Shown here: positions 1 to 11,374 of the stretch, piece by piece
Layout: the number at the start of each line of letters is the position of its first letter
Numbering within the stretch: the stretch's first letter is position 1
Assembly (NCBI GenBank): GCA_037043015.1
Contig: CM073329.1
Coordinates: 4,356,648-4,420,647, forward strand
Reading direction: 5' to 3'
DNA: 64,000 nt
Origin: Bryum argenteum
Taxonomy: Eukaryota; Streptophyta; Bryopsida; Bryales; Bryaceae
Made by a program: the position numbers and the translations under genes
The notes under the pieces: model-generated
Seen by the model: the letters and a program-made list of their open reading frames with translations, nothing else
Told to the model about the DNA's origin: nothing
Databases searched by the model: none

Positions 1-664
1 AAGGGCAGAAACTTTGAAGAGCCACAACTTCTTCATCCAAACTCCGTTTTTGACGAAATCACTTGGGTTAGGTCACAAATCAAGTCTAGTTTATGTGGTA
101 AAAATTGCAGACTCATAAAATAAAGTATGAATAAATGGCATGGATTTTAGTGAAGGCAGCTTTTGTTTTTGGGTTTTCAAACATTTGGCATGTTTTACCA
201 TTGCAGGTTTCCAACTTACCTTGCAACTTACATTGCAACTTCTTTGGCGAGGGGTCTAGTTTTGGACTATTTTTCCTTTGCAAATTTTTTGGCAGTTTTC
301 ACGACTACAAGGCTACTATTTGAGCCAAGATTTTTTTTTGATGAATTTTTTTGGTACAAGAGTGTCTTTGAGATGAAGATGAACAACTTTCTAGTTGCTG
401 ATTTTTTGATTGCAAATTTCATGTTGGTAGTATTTTCACTTCAAAGTGGAAATGATGGTATTTTGTAGCCTGTTTCGCGCACTAATATGTTATGATCTCG
501 CAATCTATGAGGTCCCATGAGTCAAGTTTTGGTCCACATGATCTACTACAAGTCTATTACAAGTTTGTACGGTTGAGATCTGAATAGCTTATCTTTATTT
601 TCATCTATATCACTTTTTTTGAAAATGAGTTTTTGGCTAAAAATACCCCAAGGACGTTTAGGGG
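1..664. repeat. TTAA-type MITE-like repeat, cut by window edge
   Basis: AT-rich repeat whose right end reads CGTTTAGGGG and abuts the next element through TCAA, a one-base variant of TTAA. Its body starts with a GAAACTTTGAAGAGCC motif shared with copies at 669-1643 and 35490-36130 and inverted fragments at 1887-2465 and 53870-54080. No coding sequence is supported. The left end lies outside the window. Confidence 0.6.
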
Positions 665-668
665 TCAA

Positions 669-1643
669 CCCTTAAACGCCACGATGTCGAAAAACGACAT
701 TTTGGATGTACATCAGAAACTTTGAAGAGCCATATCTTCTTCATCCGAGGTCCGTTTTGGATGAAATCACTTGGATTAGGTTCCAAATCAAGTCTAGTTT
801 GTGTTGTAAAATTTTCAAGCCCATACAATAAAGTATGAATTAATGGAATGCACTTTAGTGAAGACAACTCTTGTTTTTGGGTTTCCAGGCAAGCATGGGG
901 CATGTATTACCATTGCAAGCCAATTATGTGAAATTAAAAATAGTTTTTCATGATTTTTTTTTCATGGTCATGATCTTAAGGTGATTCTTAACAACTTTGT
1001 AGTGAGAAGTTTTTTGATCCAAATGATTTTGCTATTGGATTTGCAATGATGTTTTGTCAACAGAAAAAGTGAGAAAATGGATGATATTTGAGGAGCTATA
1101 TCTCCCTCATCCACCGTTGGATTTCAACTTAATTTTTTGGGATGGCCTCCAATTAGAGTCTAGTCTAAGTGGTAGAAACCTTAACAAGACCGAAGATGTT
1201 TTGAAGATAAGGCATGAAATTGAATGCAAAGGGTCTAGTTTTGGACTATTTTTCCTTTGTAAAATGTTTGGTAGTTTTTACCATTGCATGGCTTTTATTT
1301 GAGCCAAGAATTTTTTTTGATGAATTTTTGTTGGGTAAAGGACTTATTAAGATGAAGGTAAACATCTTTCTAGTTGGTGATTTTTTCATTGCAATAGGTA
1401 TGTTGGTAGCATTTCCACCTCAAAGTGAAAATGATGAAATTTTGCAGTTTGATTTTGATATTAATATGATATGATCTCCCGATCTATAAGGCCTGATGAC
1501 TCAAATTTTGGTCCACATGATCTTCGATAAGTCTATTACAAGTTTGTACGGTTGAGATCTTAATAGCTTCTCTTGATTTTCATCTATGACGATTTCTATG
1601 GAAATGTGCTTTTCTGCTAAAAATAGGCTCGGGCGTTTACGGG
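669..1643. mobile_element. TTAA-flanked non-autonomous element (MITE-like)
   Basis: Starts CCCTTAAACGCC after TCAA (665-668) and ends GGGCGTTTACGGG before TTAA (1644-1647). Imperfect terminal inverted repeats of the CCCTTAAACG type and a TTAA target are what piggyBac- or Kolobok-type transposases produce. That assignment is inference, since no transposase is present. The body repeats the GAAACTTTGAAGAGCC family found elsewhere in the window. Confidence 0.65.
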
Positions 1644-1647
1644 TTAA

Positions 1648-1882
1648 CCCTTAAACGTCATATGCTGTCCTGATAGCACACCCAAAATCTCTTTTAAAAC
1701 TCCACTTTTAGCATTATTCTATTTTTAATTTGCGTGAGCTCTATTCTAAGAAAGTATAGATCTCTTTAAGGTGTTGAGTTTGGAATTTAAAAAATTCCAT
1801 TTGGTATAATGGAGTGTAAGTTATGAGCAAGATTCTCTCAAAAAAAAACCCAACCCCTCGGGCTGGGTCTGACGTTTAAGGG
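1648..1882. mobile_element. 235-bp TTAA MITE, copy 1
   Basis: Flanked by TTAA on both sides (1644-1647 and 1883-1886). It begins CCCTTAAACGTCATATG and ends GGTCTGACGTTTAAGGG. A near-identical copy of the same 235-bp length lies inverted at 34537-34771, which fixes both ends independently. The TIR and TTAA target fit a piggyBac-like mobiliser. Confidence 0.85.
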
Positions 1883-1886
1883 TTAA

Positions 1887-2465
1887 ATGACTCTATTGTA
1901 CCAAAAAACTTCATGGAAAAAATATTATGACTCAAATAGTAGCCTTGCAATGGTGAAAACTGCCAAATATTTTTCAAAGAAGAAATAGACCAAAACTAGA
2001 GTCCTTGCACTTTAATTCATGCCTTATTTCAATACATCATTGATCCAATCAAGGTTTCTGTTACTAAACTAGACTATAATTTGAATCCATCCCAAAAAAT
2101 AAAGTCAAAATCTAATAATGGATGAAGGAGACATAGCTCGTCAAAAATCATCCATTTTTTCACTTTTTGCATTATAGAAATAACATTGCAAAGCTAGTGC
2201 CGAAGTTATTTAGATTGAAAAACTTCTGACTACAAAGTTTATATGATGCACCTAAAGATTACACCTATGCAAGAAAGATTCAAGAACAACTATTTCTGAT
2301 TTTACATAATTGGCTTACAATCGTAAAACATGCCAAATGTTTGAAAACCAAAAAAACAATACTTGCCTTCACTAAAACACATGCCATTTATTCAGGATTT
2401 ATTGTATGGGTTTGCGATTATCATCACACATACTAACCCAACCCAAGCAATTTTGGACCTAAAAC
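1887..2465. repeat. Inverted fragment of the GAAACTTTGAAGAGCC repeat family
   Basis: Reads as the reverse complement of parts of 669-1643: the CTTCACTAAAACACATGCCATT stretch is the complement of the segment near 840-860. Together with 669-1643 it forms a large imperfect inverted repeat with the 235-bp MITE between its arms. The right edge is gradual and no terminal repeat was found. Confidence 0.55.
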
Positions 2466-3941
2466 CTAAAATTTCCATTTGAATCATGAAGATTCATTTG
2501 AAGTTGGAAATTGACTATGCAAATTTTTCCACATGCACCTTGTAGTATATGGGACACCCTGTAAAATCGTAGGAAAAAATATATTGATTTCAACCCGTGC
2601 ATCTAAGTTGCTTAAAATAGAAAAAAGCCATTTTGGCTTTCTTGGATTTTTAGGAGTTAACTATTTCCTCCATACCTATCTCATATATTGTCATTTCATA
2701 TATAAGAGATTGATAATTACATATAATTTACACTAAATATTTCAATAAAATTCCTATAGTAAATTTGACCATTTCCATTGTCTAGCATTAAAGTAATTGC
2801 AAGGTCTCATTGCACATTCCTACTCTAAGTCCATATGCTCTATCCTTCCGCTTACTTTGCCTATGCACATCGATCATTTATGATATTAACTTCACTAAGA
2901 TTTGTTAGGCAGAGGGTTGGTTTACACTACGGTGGAGAAGTCCACTGATCATGAAAACAAAGGGAATTGTGATTGGTTGAAAGCCTGCGTATTGGGCGGT
3001 GGGTGTTTACACTAGTGAAGAAAGCCATGGTAGTGAATATTTGTCATGGATGATAAAACGACATGGCCGCCTGCGTGGCAACACGTTCTGGAGAAAGAGT
3101 TTTCTAGAGGTAGAGTTTCTTCTACGGCCTCAAGAGGCCGGACAAGACAACAGTGTTCCGGAGGACCTCGACTTTAATTAATGTTATTAAATTTCCAAAA
3201 ATGCCACTCAGGTAATATTTTGAAAATAGACAGTTACGTATATAATAAGCTATAATAAGCTTTAGAGGCACAAAATACTTCTTTGATTCCTAAGTGTGAG
3301 AACAAAGTTGTATCTCTAATGTTCACCTCAACAATGTTCTTCATATACTTTTTGAATAGGAACAACTCCCTCTCCCTTGTTTTTATTGGCTCATCCCGAT
3401 GATTCCCTTCAGCCTCAAACCCCCCTTATGTTGATACTTTTTCACATAAGTGCCATGTATGTTAGAAATTATGGCCCCCATACACGTGAAAAATTATGGA
3501 CCCCTATGTATGTTGATTGGTAACTCTCCATCCTGTTATGGTATTGTAAAGATTTATGCCTCGAATATTTTTGAACAAATTGAAATAGACAAATTTTCAA
3601 ATATATTGCTATTTAGATATAGAACCAAATAATCTAGTCTCAATTTTTAACTAAAAAATCAAGTTAGTTTGAGTAACAAATTCTAGAAAACTAATTGAAA
3701 AATATTTAATCCTCACTATGCGATGAAGTTCTCTTCACCCGTGGACTTCTCCATTGTACTTCTCCGGTAGACTTCTCCGTTAGGTGCTTAGATTACAATC
3801 CGTCAAGACTTATTAAGAAATATTTTATTGCCTTTAATTTCTTTTCTGGCACATCCACCATTTGCCTCATATAGCTATGTCTTGAACTCTTGGACATGCA
3901 TTTTTGACCGACCAGTGACCTACTCCACCGTAGGTTAATTA
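2466..3941. other. AT-rich intergenic DNA
   Basis: No supported gene. A short inverted pair, GGAGAAGTCCAC near 2934 and GTGGACTTCTCC near 3739, could be the ends of an old element of about 0.8 kb, but no target duplication was found. Confidence 0.4.
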
Positions 3942-4336
3942 GGGCATCTCCACCGTTGGGGGCAATGGACCCTCCAACGGCCAACTGCCGAGAAGAAGCA
4001 GCCAGCGGCGCGACGCCAACGGCAGGCTGAAGGCCGGTCACTCCAAATGACCCTCCCCGCCCTGGAGCTTACAGGGGGTAGTTTCTCACTTCAAACAATA
4101 GATATTCCGGGAATCTTATCTTCTTGGTCAAACGTCATCATGGTAGCAGAGAGAAAGAACAAAGCGACTAGGGTGGCCGAGGAAGGAGGGCTTGTGCGTC
4201 CTGGTTTGAAGGGGGAGAACACGCTGACGCCGCGCAGGTGGGTGGGGGTCATGCCGGGGCCAGCGGCCGGCAGCCACATTTGGCACCGTCAACCACCCCG
4301 TTGGCGTCGTCATTGACGCCCAGGGTGGAGATGCCC
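3942..4336. mobile_element. Harbinger/Tourist-like MITE, 395 bp
   Basis: Terminal inverted repeats GGGCATCTCCACC and GGTGGAGATGCCC are flanked by the 3-bp direct repeat TTA (3939-3941 and 4337-4339), the typical PIF/Harbinger target. The interior is much richer in G+C than its surroundings. Open frames in it have no recognisable product and are treated as chance. Confidence 0.8.
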
Positions 4337-6613
4337 TTAAACCCGGCCTGAAATTTGGAGGTTACCTTCTGACAAGTTATCACAATACCATTGAAACTTT
4401 TTGGGTTCCGTACAATAGAATTTCTACATGACGGAATAACGATTGTCCATCAAAGGAGTGCCTTATCTAGCCAGGCAGGAACCTGTCGTCAGGAGTGATT
4501 ATCTAGCCAGGCAGAAACTTGTTTTAGTAAATGATGTAGTTGCAAATATTCAATCCATCGATCCTTTCAGAGAAATAAAAAACTATTCGGTAAAACATAC
4601 AATTTGTTAATTTTATTCGATTTGGGACAAAAGTGAACGGTGGGAAGGTTACTCCATGAATTTGTGAGTTAGAAGAAAAAAAAAAGAAAAAAGAAAAGAA
4701 AAAAAGAAAAAATAAAAAAATTCCTGAATCTCAAATTTTAACAAATTTTAGGGGTTAATCTGACGATTTACACACATGTCAAATTTGAATCTTTTATTCT
4801 TCTTCACCTGTGAGATATAATGGTAAAAGATGACTGAATAATTTTCTTGAAGGAACCCCAAGAAGCCATTTCAACGTTCTTGGATCTTTAAGAATTTAGA
4901 CGCAGCAACCTTTTCAAAGTATCAAATCAACCACAAAATGAATCTTTGGACTTTAGGGGTTAAACACCGACCAATTAGGAGTCGCTTTCAACTGATCACA
5001 ATTGAAAAGTTCCCTACATTTCATGAGCTGCTGGTGGACCTCTTCACAGTAGTGTAAATGGGCCCCAAGACTTGAGAATCTCTTCTTCTTACTGCTACTA
5101 CTACTATTAAAATGATTGGAAGGCAGCACACCAAGAATACTCATATGCTCTCCTACCGAACTGCGATTCAGAAGAAACAGGCTTACATTACAATATAAAT
5201 ATTTTGAACAGTAATAAAATACAGATGTTTTCGTTGAAATGTTGTGCCATGTGTTGACTAGTTGTCGGCAATACCAGCCTTTGAGTCCGCCGCGGACAAC
5301 ATCAATCCTCCGCTGACATTCATCGGCCATTCATCTGTTCTGTGTATGATGCGTGGGCCATTGATCCGCTCCATCCATGGGCTCCAGCAATTCGATCGTT
5401 GAAATGTGCCGCGGTTGTTCTGGTTTGCGATAGGCGCAGACAGTTTCGCTCTTCGGCTAGATATTAATTTTATTTTGTCTTTCATCTGAGCGACGAGCGG
5501 TGTTGGTGTACTCGCAGATGTAATCTCCGGTGTATGACGGATACATTTGTATATTTGTATTAGTGCATCAACAATAGATTAAGGTAACCCTTGAAGTGGA
5601 TTGAGGCAAGATTGTGATCGTTTGGGGTTTGGGCAACCTCTTATTTACTATCTTAGCTCGAGCACCTGAGATTCAAACCTTGTGGAGGTTGTAGAGTTTT
5701 TCCATACATTTCCTAAAGGTCATTTCACGCTTCAAAATTCCTCAAAATTCAGGAGATATTTACTGCCAAAGTTTAAAAACACTATTTAAAATCTGCCCAA
5801 AACTACCAATACAGGGCAATGGTAAGCTTGGGGTATCACTTTTTGGACACACTAATTACGTTATTTTTATTGAAAACCTCCAAAGTTTGTCTAATTTAGT
5901 CATTTTAATCAAGTAAAAAGACCCTAAAATAGAAAATAAAATATCATGCACCTCACTGAAATCAAAGTATATATGCCTATAGATTTTCTTTTAGATTTTT
6001 TATTTTTTTTGGATCCATTCATAGATGAGGGAAAAAGTGTTGAATTTGGGGATTTGCAGGCATTATAGTGCACAATGAATTAATTTTTTTATTATTAAAT
6101 AAATTATTTTGTATTCTATACAAGAAGATGTAGGTCATATTCAAAAATTATATTAAAATAAAAATGGTTGATATTCCATTTGCTTGATTCTATGGATTTT
6201 AGGTTATTGGGACATGACTTACTTTTTCAACTAAAAAATCAAATAAAATTACTTCAAAATATTTTTTTAAATTTTTAATTTTTTTTCTTGATACATTATA
6301 AGTATAGACAACTAAAACCACATCTAATGTAGTCTTATTGTATTACAGTTTAAAAATGGATATGTTTGTCACACCAGCATAGAGTGCAATTGTTCATGGG
6401 ACAACCTTTTTGGGTACCCCAACCAGACCATCACCTTACAACCAAACCGGAGTATATGCTCCTTCATTCTCAAAATTTGCCTTGAATGAAGAAAATTGTA
6501 GTAACTTCAGAAATTTACCAAAAAAAAGAAGATTTAACTCTTGTGTGGGAAAAATAAATTACATTGTCAGATATGAATTGCGAATCAAACATTGCAACAT
6601 GAGCTGCTTCGAA
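4337..6613. other. Intergenic DNA, nothing recognised
   Basis: AT-rich. It contains a short doubled segment (TATCTAGCCAGGCAG at about 4467 and 4501) and a purine-only tract at 4671-4720. Open frames near 4950-5490 are short, unlike any family I know, and not supported as genes. Confidence 0.4.
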
Positions 6614-6624
6614 AGGGCAATATA

Positions 6625-6894
6625 AGGGTCCGAAATGACCTTATAAACTACCCGTAAGACGGGTGCAGGTGGTAGGTGCTTGTGGTTGAACCCACGAGGT
6701 CACAAGTTCGATCCTATGTGGAGGCAAGAATGCCATTCGATCAACCTTCACTTGCACCCCGATGGGATTTCCGTGCTTGTAATTCCGGAAAAACAAACCG
6801 GTCGCATGGGTTAGAGTCAGAGTCAGTCCATTGCTGCGACTCTCAATCTCGAGGTCGTATGTGTCAAAAAAAAAAAGAAAAAAAAAAAAAAGAG
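6625..6894 (+). mobile_element. tRNA-derived SINE with poly(A) tail
   Basis: Bounded by an 11-bp direct repeat AGGGCAATATA (6614-6624 and 6895-6905), a typical LINE-mediated target duplication. The head has a box A-like GGTGGTAGGTGCTTGTGG and a box B-like AAGTTCGATCC, as expected of a tRNA-derived Pol III promoter. It ends in a long A-rich tail (about 6866-6890). No LINE partner is visible in this window. Confidence 0.85.
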
Positions 6895-6905
6895 AGGGCA
6901 ATATA

Positions 6906-7236
6906 GGTCTAGCATCTCATTCATGAGTAATAAATATCAACGTTATCTCGAAGTTAGACTTTCATAGTCTGCAGAGAACCAGAAAAGTGTAAGAACGTGT
7001 CAAAAATGATAACTAGATTGGTCAATTACGAGTCAGAGCGGATCATTCCCTGAGAAATGCCGACTCCGCCATATGGGGGTCTACGAGACCATCGATTTCT
7101 AGCTGTCCAGGCTGTCTTTGAAAATACGACCGTATTCTACTGTACACACACGCGGACGTCCCCGATTTTCAACGATGCTGCGTATCAGCTGCACTTAATC
7201 TTCGGAGAGACCCAGTTAGTCAATAGCTAAGGCGAG
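6906..7236. other. Upstream region of PPO gene 1, nothing certain
   Basis: No gene is supported. This stretch may hold distal promoter sequence of the polyphenol oxidase gene that follows. Confidence 0.35.
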
Positions 7237-7243
7237 TATTTAA
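7237..7243 (+). promoter_or_regulatory. Possible TATA box of PPO gene 1
   Basis: TATTTAA lies about 370 bp before the start codon. Position and sequence are only suggestive, and no transcription start can be seen from DNA alone. Confidence 0.25.
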
Positions 7244-7614
7244 ACAACTTGATTGTATCCACTTATCAGTGACTTGCTTCGAGCTGCTGGGGTCCGCCAA
7301 CAAACACGAGAACCCATCGCATGCACTTGCGTCGGCTCGAAGGTAACCGCGTGATGGTAAGTTGCAACATAAACCCCTTGCGTCCTTCACTTCGAGGCTA
7401 TACTGAAATTCTCGATGCCGTTTGGACTTCTGCAATAAAACTACACAGCAGCCTTCGCTACTTGAAAACTAGTACGACATAGTTACTCCCGTACGCACTG
7501 TGTACCGACAAGCTAGAGGAGGATTGTTGCACTAAATTGTGAATTGTAGGTGGAGATTTTGTGAGCAGCTGGTCCGGTTTGATCTGCTAGTCGATCAGGC
7601 TCTCCGAATTGGTC

Positions 7615-9321
7615 ATGAAGTGTGTGTTAGTCCTGGTATTTGTGTCGATGACGCTAGTCGTCATCGACGCTCAAGCCATAGGGGGACCGATTCCGGCCGC
7701 CAACTTGCCGGATCAGTGCAACAGCCAGGAGAGGTGTTGTATGCCTCGGCCTTACAAGGGAAAGGAGATGTATCAGTTTAAGTACGAGGACCTGCCCATG
7801 AGGACTCGACCTGCAGCTCACACGGTGAGCGCGGACTACATCAAGAAGATCGAGAAGGGGTACAAGATTCTCCGGGAGCTTCCGGACACCGATCCCCGCT
7901 CGCTGCTGAACCAGATGAGGCTGCACTGCCTCTACTGCGACCATGGATTGACCTTCCCGGGAGTGGAGTACGCTCTGGCCATTCACAACGGCTGGTTGTT
8001 CGTTCCCTGGCACAGGATGTTCCTCTACTTCCATGAGCGCATTCTTCAGAAAGTGCTGAACGACGACACGTTCGCGCTCCCGTACTGGGCATGGGATCTC
8101 TCCTTGGACGTGAAACCAGCACCGAATATGATGCCAGCTATGTATGCGAATCCATCGTCCCCCTTGTTCAATCCCAATCGCAACAACTGCTCATTCCCGC
8201 CCTTCGTGGCGGACATGGACACGACTGGCGGCTGCCCCCTTCCCTTCAAGACGTCAGACTACCTCCGAATTCAGAACGACAGAATCATGTACACGCAGCT
8301 GGTGTTGGGCGCTCCCACGACCTCTTTGTTCTATGGTTTGCCATACAGGTTTGGGGACTTCGGAGGCGCGGGCCAAGGTACCTTCGAGGACATGCCTCAT
8401 GGAACGATTCATTTGTGGGTTGGGAACAAGTACCCCGCCAGAAACTCCTCGTTACGCCAATATGACGACATGGGACGATTTGGTCGCGCCGCTTACGATC
8501 CCATCTTTTACGCTCACCATGGTAATGTAGACCGTCTGTGGAACGTATGGCTAGATCTGCCTGGGCGAGCGGGAGACTATCCGAAGGATCCTGTCTTCTT
8601 GGATACACAGTTTACATTCTACGACCAGGACGCTAATCTGGTGAAGGCGAACGTGTCACAGTTTCTCGACATCGAAAAGCTAAGGTCAGTAATTATATAC
8701 CTGTCTCGAGCTTAATCTTTGTTTTCGGAATCCTGAAAGTTGTTAACATATATGTTGACTGATGTGTGCAGGTATAAATATGAGAAATCGCCGACACCGT
8801 GGGTAACGAACGGAGTGCAGAAAGGCAAGGAGAATTCCATTCAGCGGTGCAGCCCGCTGTCCAAGACAGCAGTAGAGACTTTGATCAGCCAGACACCGAA
8901 GCACAAGAAATCGGTGTTGCTTTCTGCAAAGCCGGTCACATTCAAGGTGAATCGTGGTACTCGCAAGAAGAAGGGAACTGAGGTCCTAGAGATTTCGAAA
9001 ATTCACATCCCTGACGCTTTTCAGCAAGTGCATTGGAAGTTATATCTCTTCTTCCCAGGAGCGAATTTAACCAACAGCGGCGCGACTTGCCCCGAGTTTG
9101 CGGGCACCTTCAACTTCATTCCCGTCACAGGTCAGCCTAGATTCAATCCCAAGAGGGTGTGGAGAGTGGCCATTGGACCCAAATTGCAGCAACTCGGCAT
9201 GGACTACGTCGACGACATAGTCGTCACCATTGTTTCAGCGCCGAGCGATGCCGGCTATCAGAATGTCAAGGTCGACAAAGTCAAGATCATCTACGACACG
9301 AGTCCCGATAAGACACTCTAA
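7615..9321 (+). CDS. PPO: Secreted polyphenol oxidase (tyrosinase/catechol oxidase), gene 1
   Basis: Copper oxidase that oxidises o-diphenols to o-quinones. Coding exons 7615-8684 and 8772-9321 are split by an 87-bp intron with GT...GTGCAG borders and give 539 residues. The ATG at 7615 is the first in frame and starts a hydrophobic signal-like segment (residues 1 to about 21, ending AQA), which implies the secretory route instead of the chloroplast import usual in seed-plant enzymes. Copper site A: His104, His124 and His133, with Cys108 of HCLYC as the probable thioether partner. Copper site B: His262 and His266 (HGTIH) plus the His pair at 301-302 (FYAHHGNVDRLW). The tail holds the conserved C-terminal PPO domain that usually shields the active site. 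The gene has a paralogue at 38841-40579 with the intron in the same codon. Catechol oxidase versus tyrosinase activity cannot be told from sequence. Confidence 0.95.
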
Positions 9322-11301
9322 GTTGAAGCGACTGGTGGACGTTGATATTCATTCTTGCGGAAATAAGACATTTCATGCACGATATGTAGAAAACTTCAAA
9401 TTGTAATAACACCGAAAACAGGAAGTGGAACATAAACACATGCAAAAGTGCACATATGTACTCCACTTTCTTGTTGCTCAGATTTTGAACTGCTCGATCA
9501 GTTGCACAGCTCGTGTTCCTGACTGTGTACTCCATGACGTTCATGACATTGCGAACAGATGTTTGCAACACTCTTGCAATGAATTTCCAACTCTGATTTG
9601 CGAAGTCTTGATTTCTTTCAAACCTGTTCTTTCTTGCTCCAATACCTTTGCATGAGAGCATAGGCTTCCGGTTCATGTGTGTACTGATACGATATCATAC
9701 TGGTTGACAAAATTTGTCAATTGCTGTGTACTTTTTGAATTTGAGTGAAGAAGCATATACTATGTTGTTGTCGGTATACCCGGTTTTTGTGAACACATAC
9801 AGTGTTTGTACAGTAAAGTCAAAGAAAAATTCTGCCACTCAGACTTTCTTTCACTCTTGGGCTAGTTTAGCAACATTTGTACGACTCATTTGGACTTTTA
9901 TGGTTTGACTTCCATGCTTTTAAAACTTCCAATTCAACTTCAAATTAACCACATTAACCTCATGTTAAATGTATGTAACTTCAAAAACTGATGTTACGTA
10001 CCCTAAATGTTGTGGTAACTAATTTCACTTTGTAAAAATTTGTCGACTTGTTTACATCTCTTCCTTGTTACAACCTCACGTAAATATACAAAACCGTTGA
10101 AGTTCAATGTCCAGACCTCACAGTTATTTCTCATTTACTACCAGGGCTCCTTAGTGCCGACTACCTAGTCAATTGAAGTAAACTAAACATCCCTCTACAT
10201 AACACCTGATCATAAATCGTCCATATAAATCGTCCATCGTCTGGCATCGTTATTCAGCTCTTAAATTATTCTTCATTCTGCCTGTAGCATCACCTATGCT
10301 CCTGTGCTGTTTCCTACTTCCTTAGAGCTCAAGTTAGTTCGTTGTTCAAATCTCGGAGGCGCAGGATTATGGAGTATTAGATTAAATGAAGCTGTGAAAC
10401 GTCTTCAATCCTTGCTGAGAATTAAAGGATTTAGTCACTGAAAAGCTCCCCACTCGATGCACTGAAGATCATATGAACCCACACTTTAAACCGCCGTGAC
10501 CTCTCCGCTGTGCGCATCGGCATACACTTCGGAAGCACTCCTTAATCGCCGGTGGGCTCCGGAGCTCGTGCTCTCTCAGTTCCGGAAATTCCGGGATTAA
10601 AAACCCTAAATTGATTAGTGCACTTCGGTACGTGAATTGAAACGTTTCTTTTTGTTTTTGTCGTGGCGTCCCTTAACGCAACTATTACTGCACTCGAGGG
10701 GCTTTTGTACTAGGATGCGTGGCAGTGATCTAGAGTAGAACCTGAAACGTTTCTGTAGTGTTTTTGTCCTTATGCGCCATATTGATATGGGTCATGGCAG
10801 ATTGCATAATGGCAAGCAGGCACTTTGTCGTCTATGCAAGCAAGTTGTGGGAGTAGCATTGGTAGTCATGTATGTGAGTACTTAGGGTGATATAATGGAG
10901 GCGACAGAAGTTGCCTCAGGACTGATGGTGTTGCCCATCATCGGATCGTTGCACCTGCTGGGTGCAAGCCCTCACTAAAGCTTGACGAGATTAGCCAAAA
11001 AGCCCCCGCTCGATTGAACTGTGCTGTCAATGTACTGGGCGTGGAAGTAGGCAACAATAACCTCGTGAAGGAGTTTGGTGCAATAACGTAGGAGTCGAAC
11101 TGCGCTGTCAGTAGCGTGGAGTTGGGCGACGTCTTCTACCAACCTTCCGGACGTGCAGGCTCCGGAACTCGCTGCTCCGGAACTCGCTGCTCCGGAACTA
11201 GGAGCGCGTATGGATCGGTTCTACCGCACCATGCATGAGCGACTACGAGCAGTTACAAAACACAAGAAGGTTGCTACCACCGACATGAACGATTCGACTC
11301 C
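9322..11301. other. Intergenic DNA between PPO gene 1 and tRNA-Phe
   Basis: Contains the PPO 3' flank. At about 11158-11205 a short G+C-rich triplication of GCTCCGGAACTCGCT occurs in a frame resembling nothing certain. No gene is supported. Confidence 0.4.
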
Positions 11302-11306
11302 GCGGG

Positions 11307-11349
<43 letters not shown>

Positions 11350-11374
11350 GCGTGTTCGATCCACGCTCACCGCA
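11302..11374 (+). tRNA. tRNA-Phe (anticodon GAA)
   Basis: A 73-nt cloverleaf with anticodon GAA at 11335-11337, anticodon stem TCAGA/TCTGA, T-loop GTTCGATCC and discriminator A. There is no intron and no encoded CCA. The acceptor stem has one G-A opposition at its fifth pair, which I recall as a feature of plant tRNA-Phe, so it is not a sign of decay. The gene stands alone with no neighbouring tRNA genes. Confidence 0.96.

Noticed and set aside
2934-3750. Possible element bounded by GGAGAAGTCCAC inverted repeats
   Set aside because: The repeats are only 12 bp with several degenerate copies nearby and no target duplication.
4953-5485. Two overlapping minus-strand open frames as a possible gene
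   Set aside because: No domain, no splice structure, low-complexity stretches; within chance for this length.
11158-11205. Triplicated GCTCCGGAACTCGCT as a CRISPR-like or regulatory array
   Set aside because: Too short, no spacers, eukaryotic context. Most likely a small slippage product.
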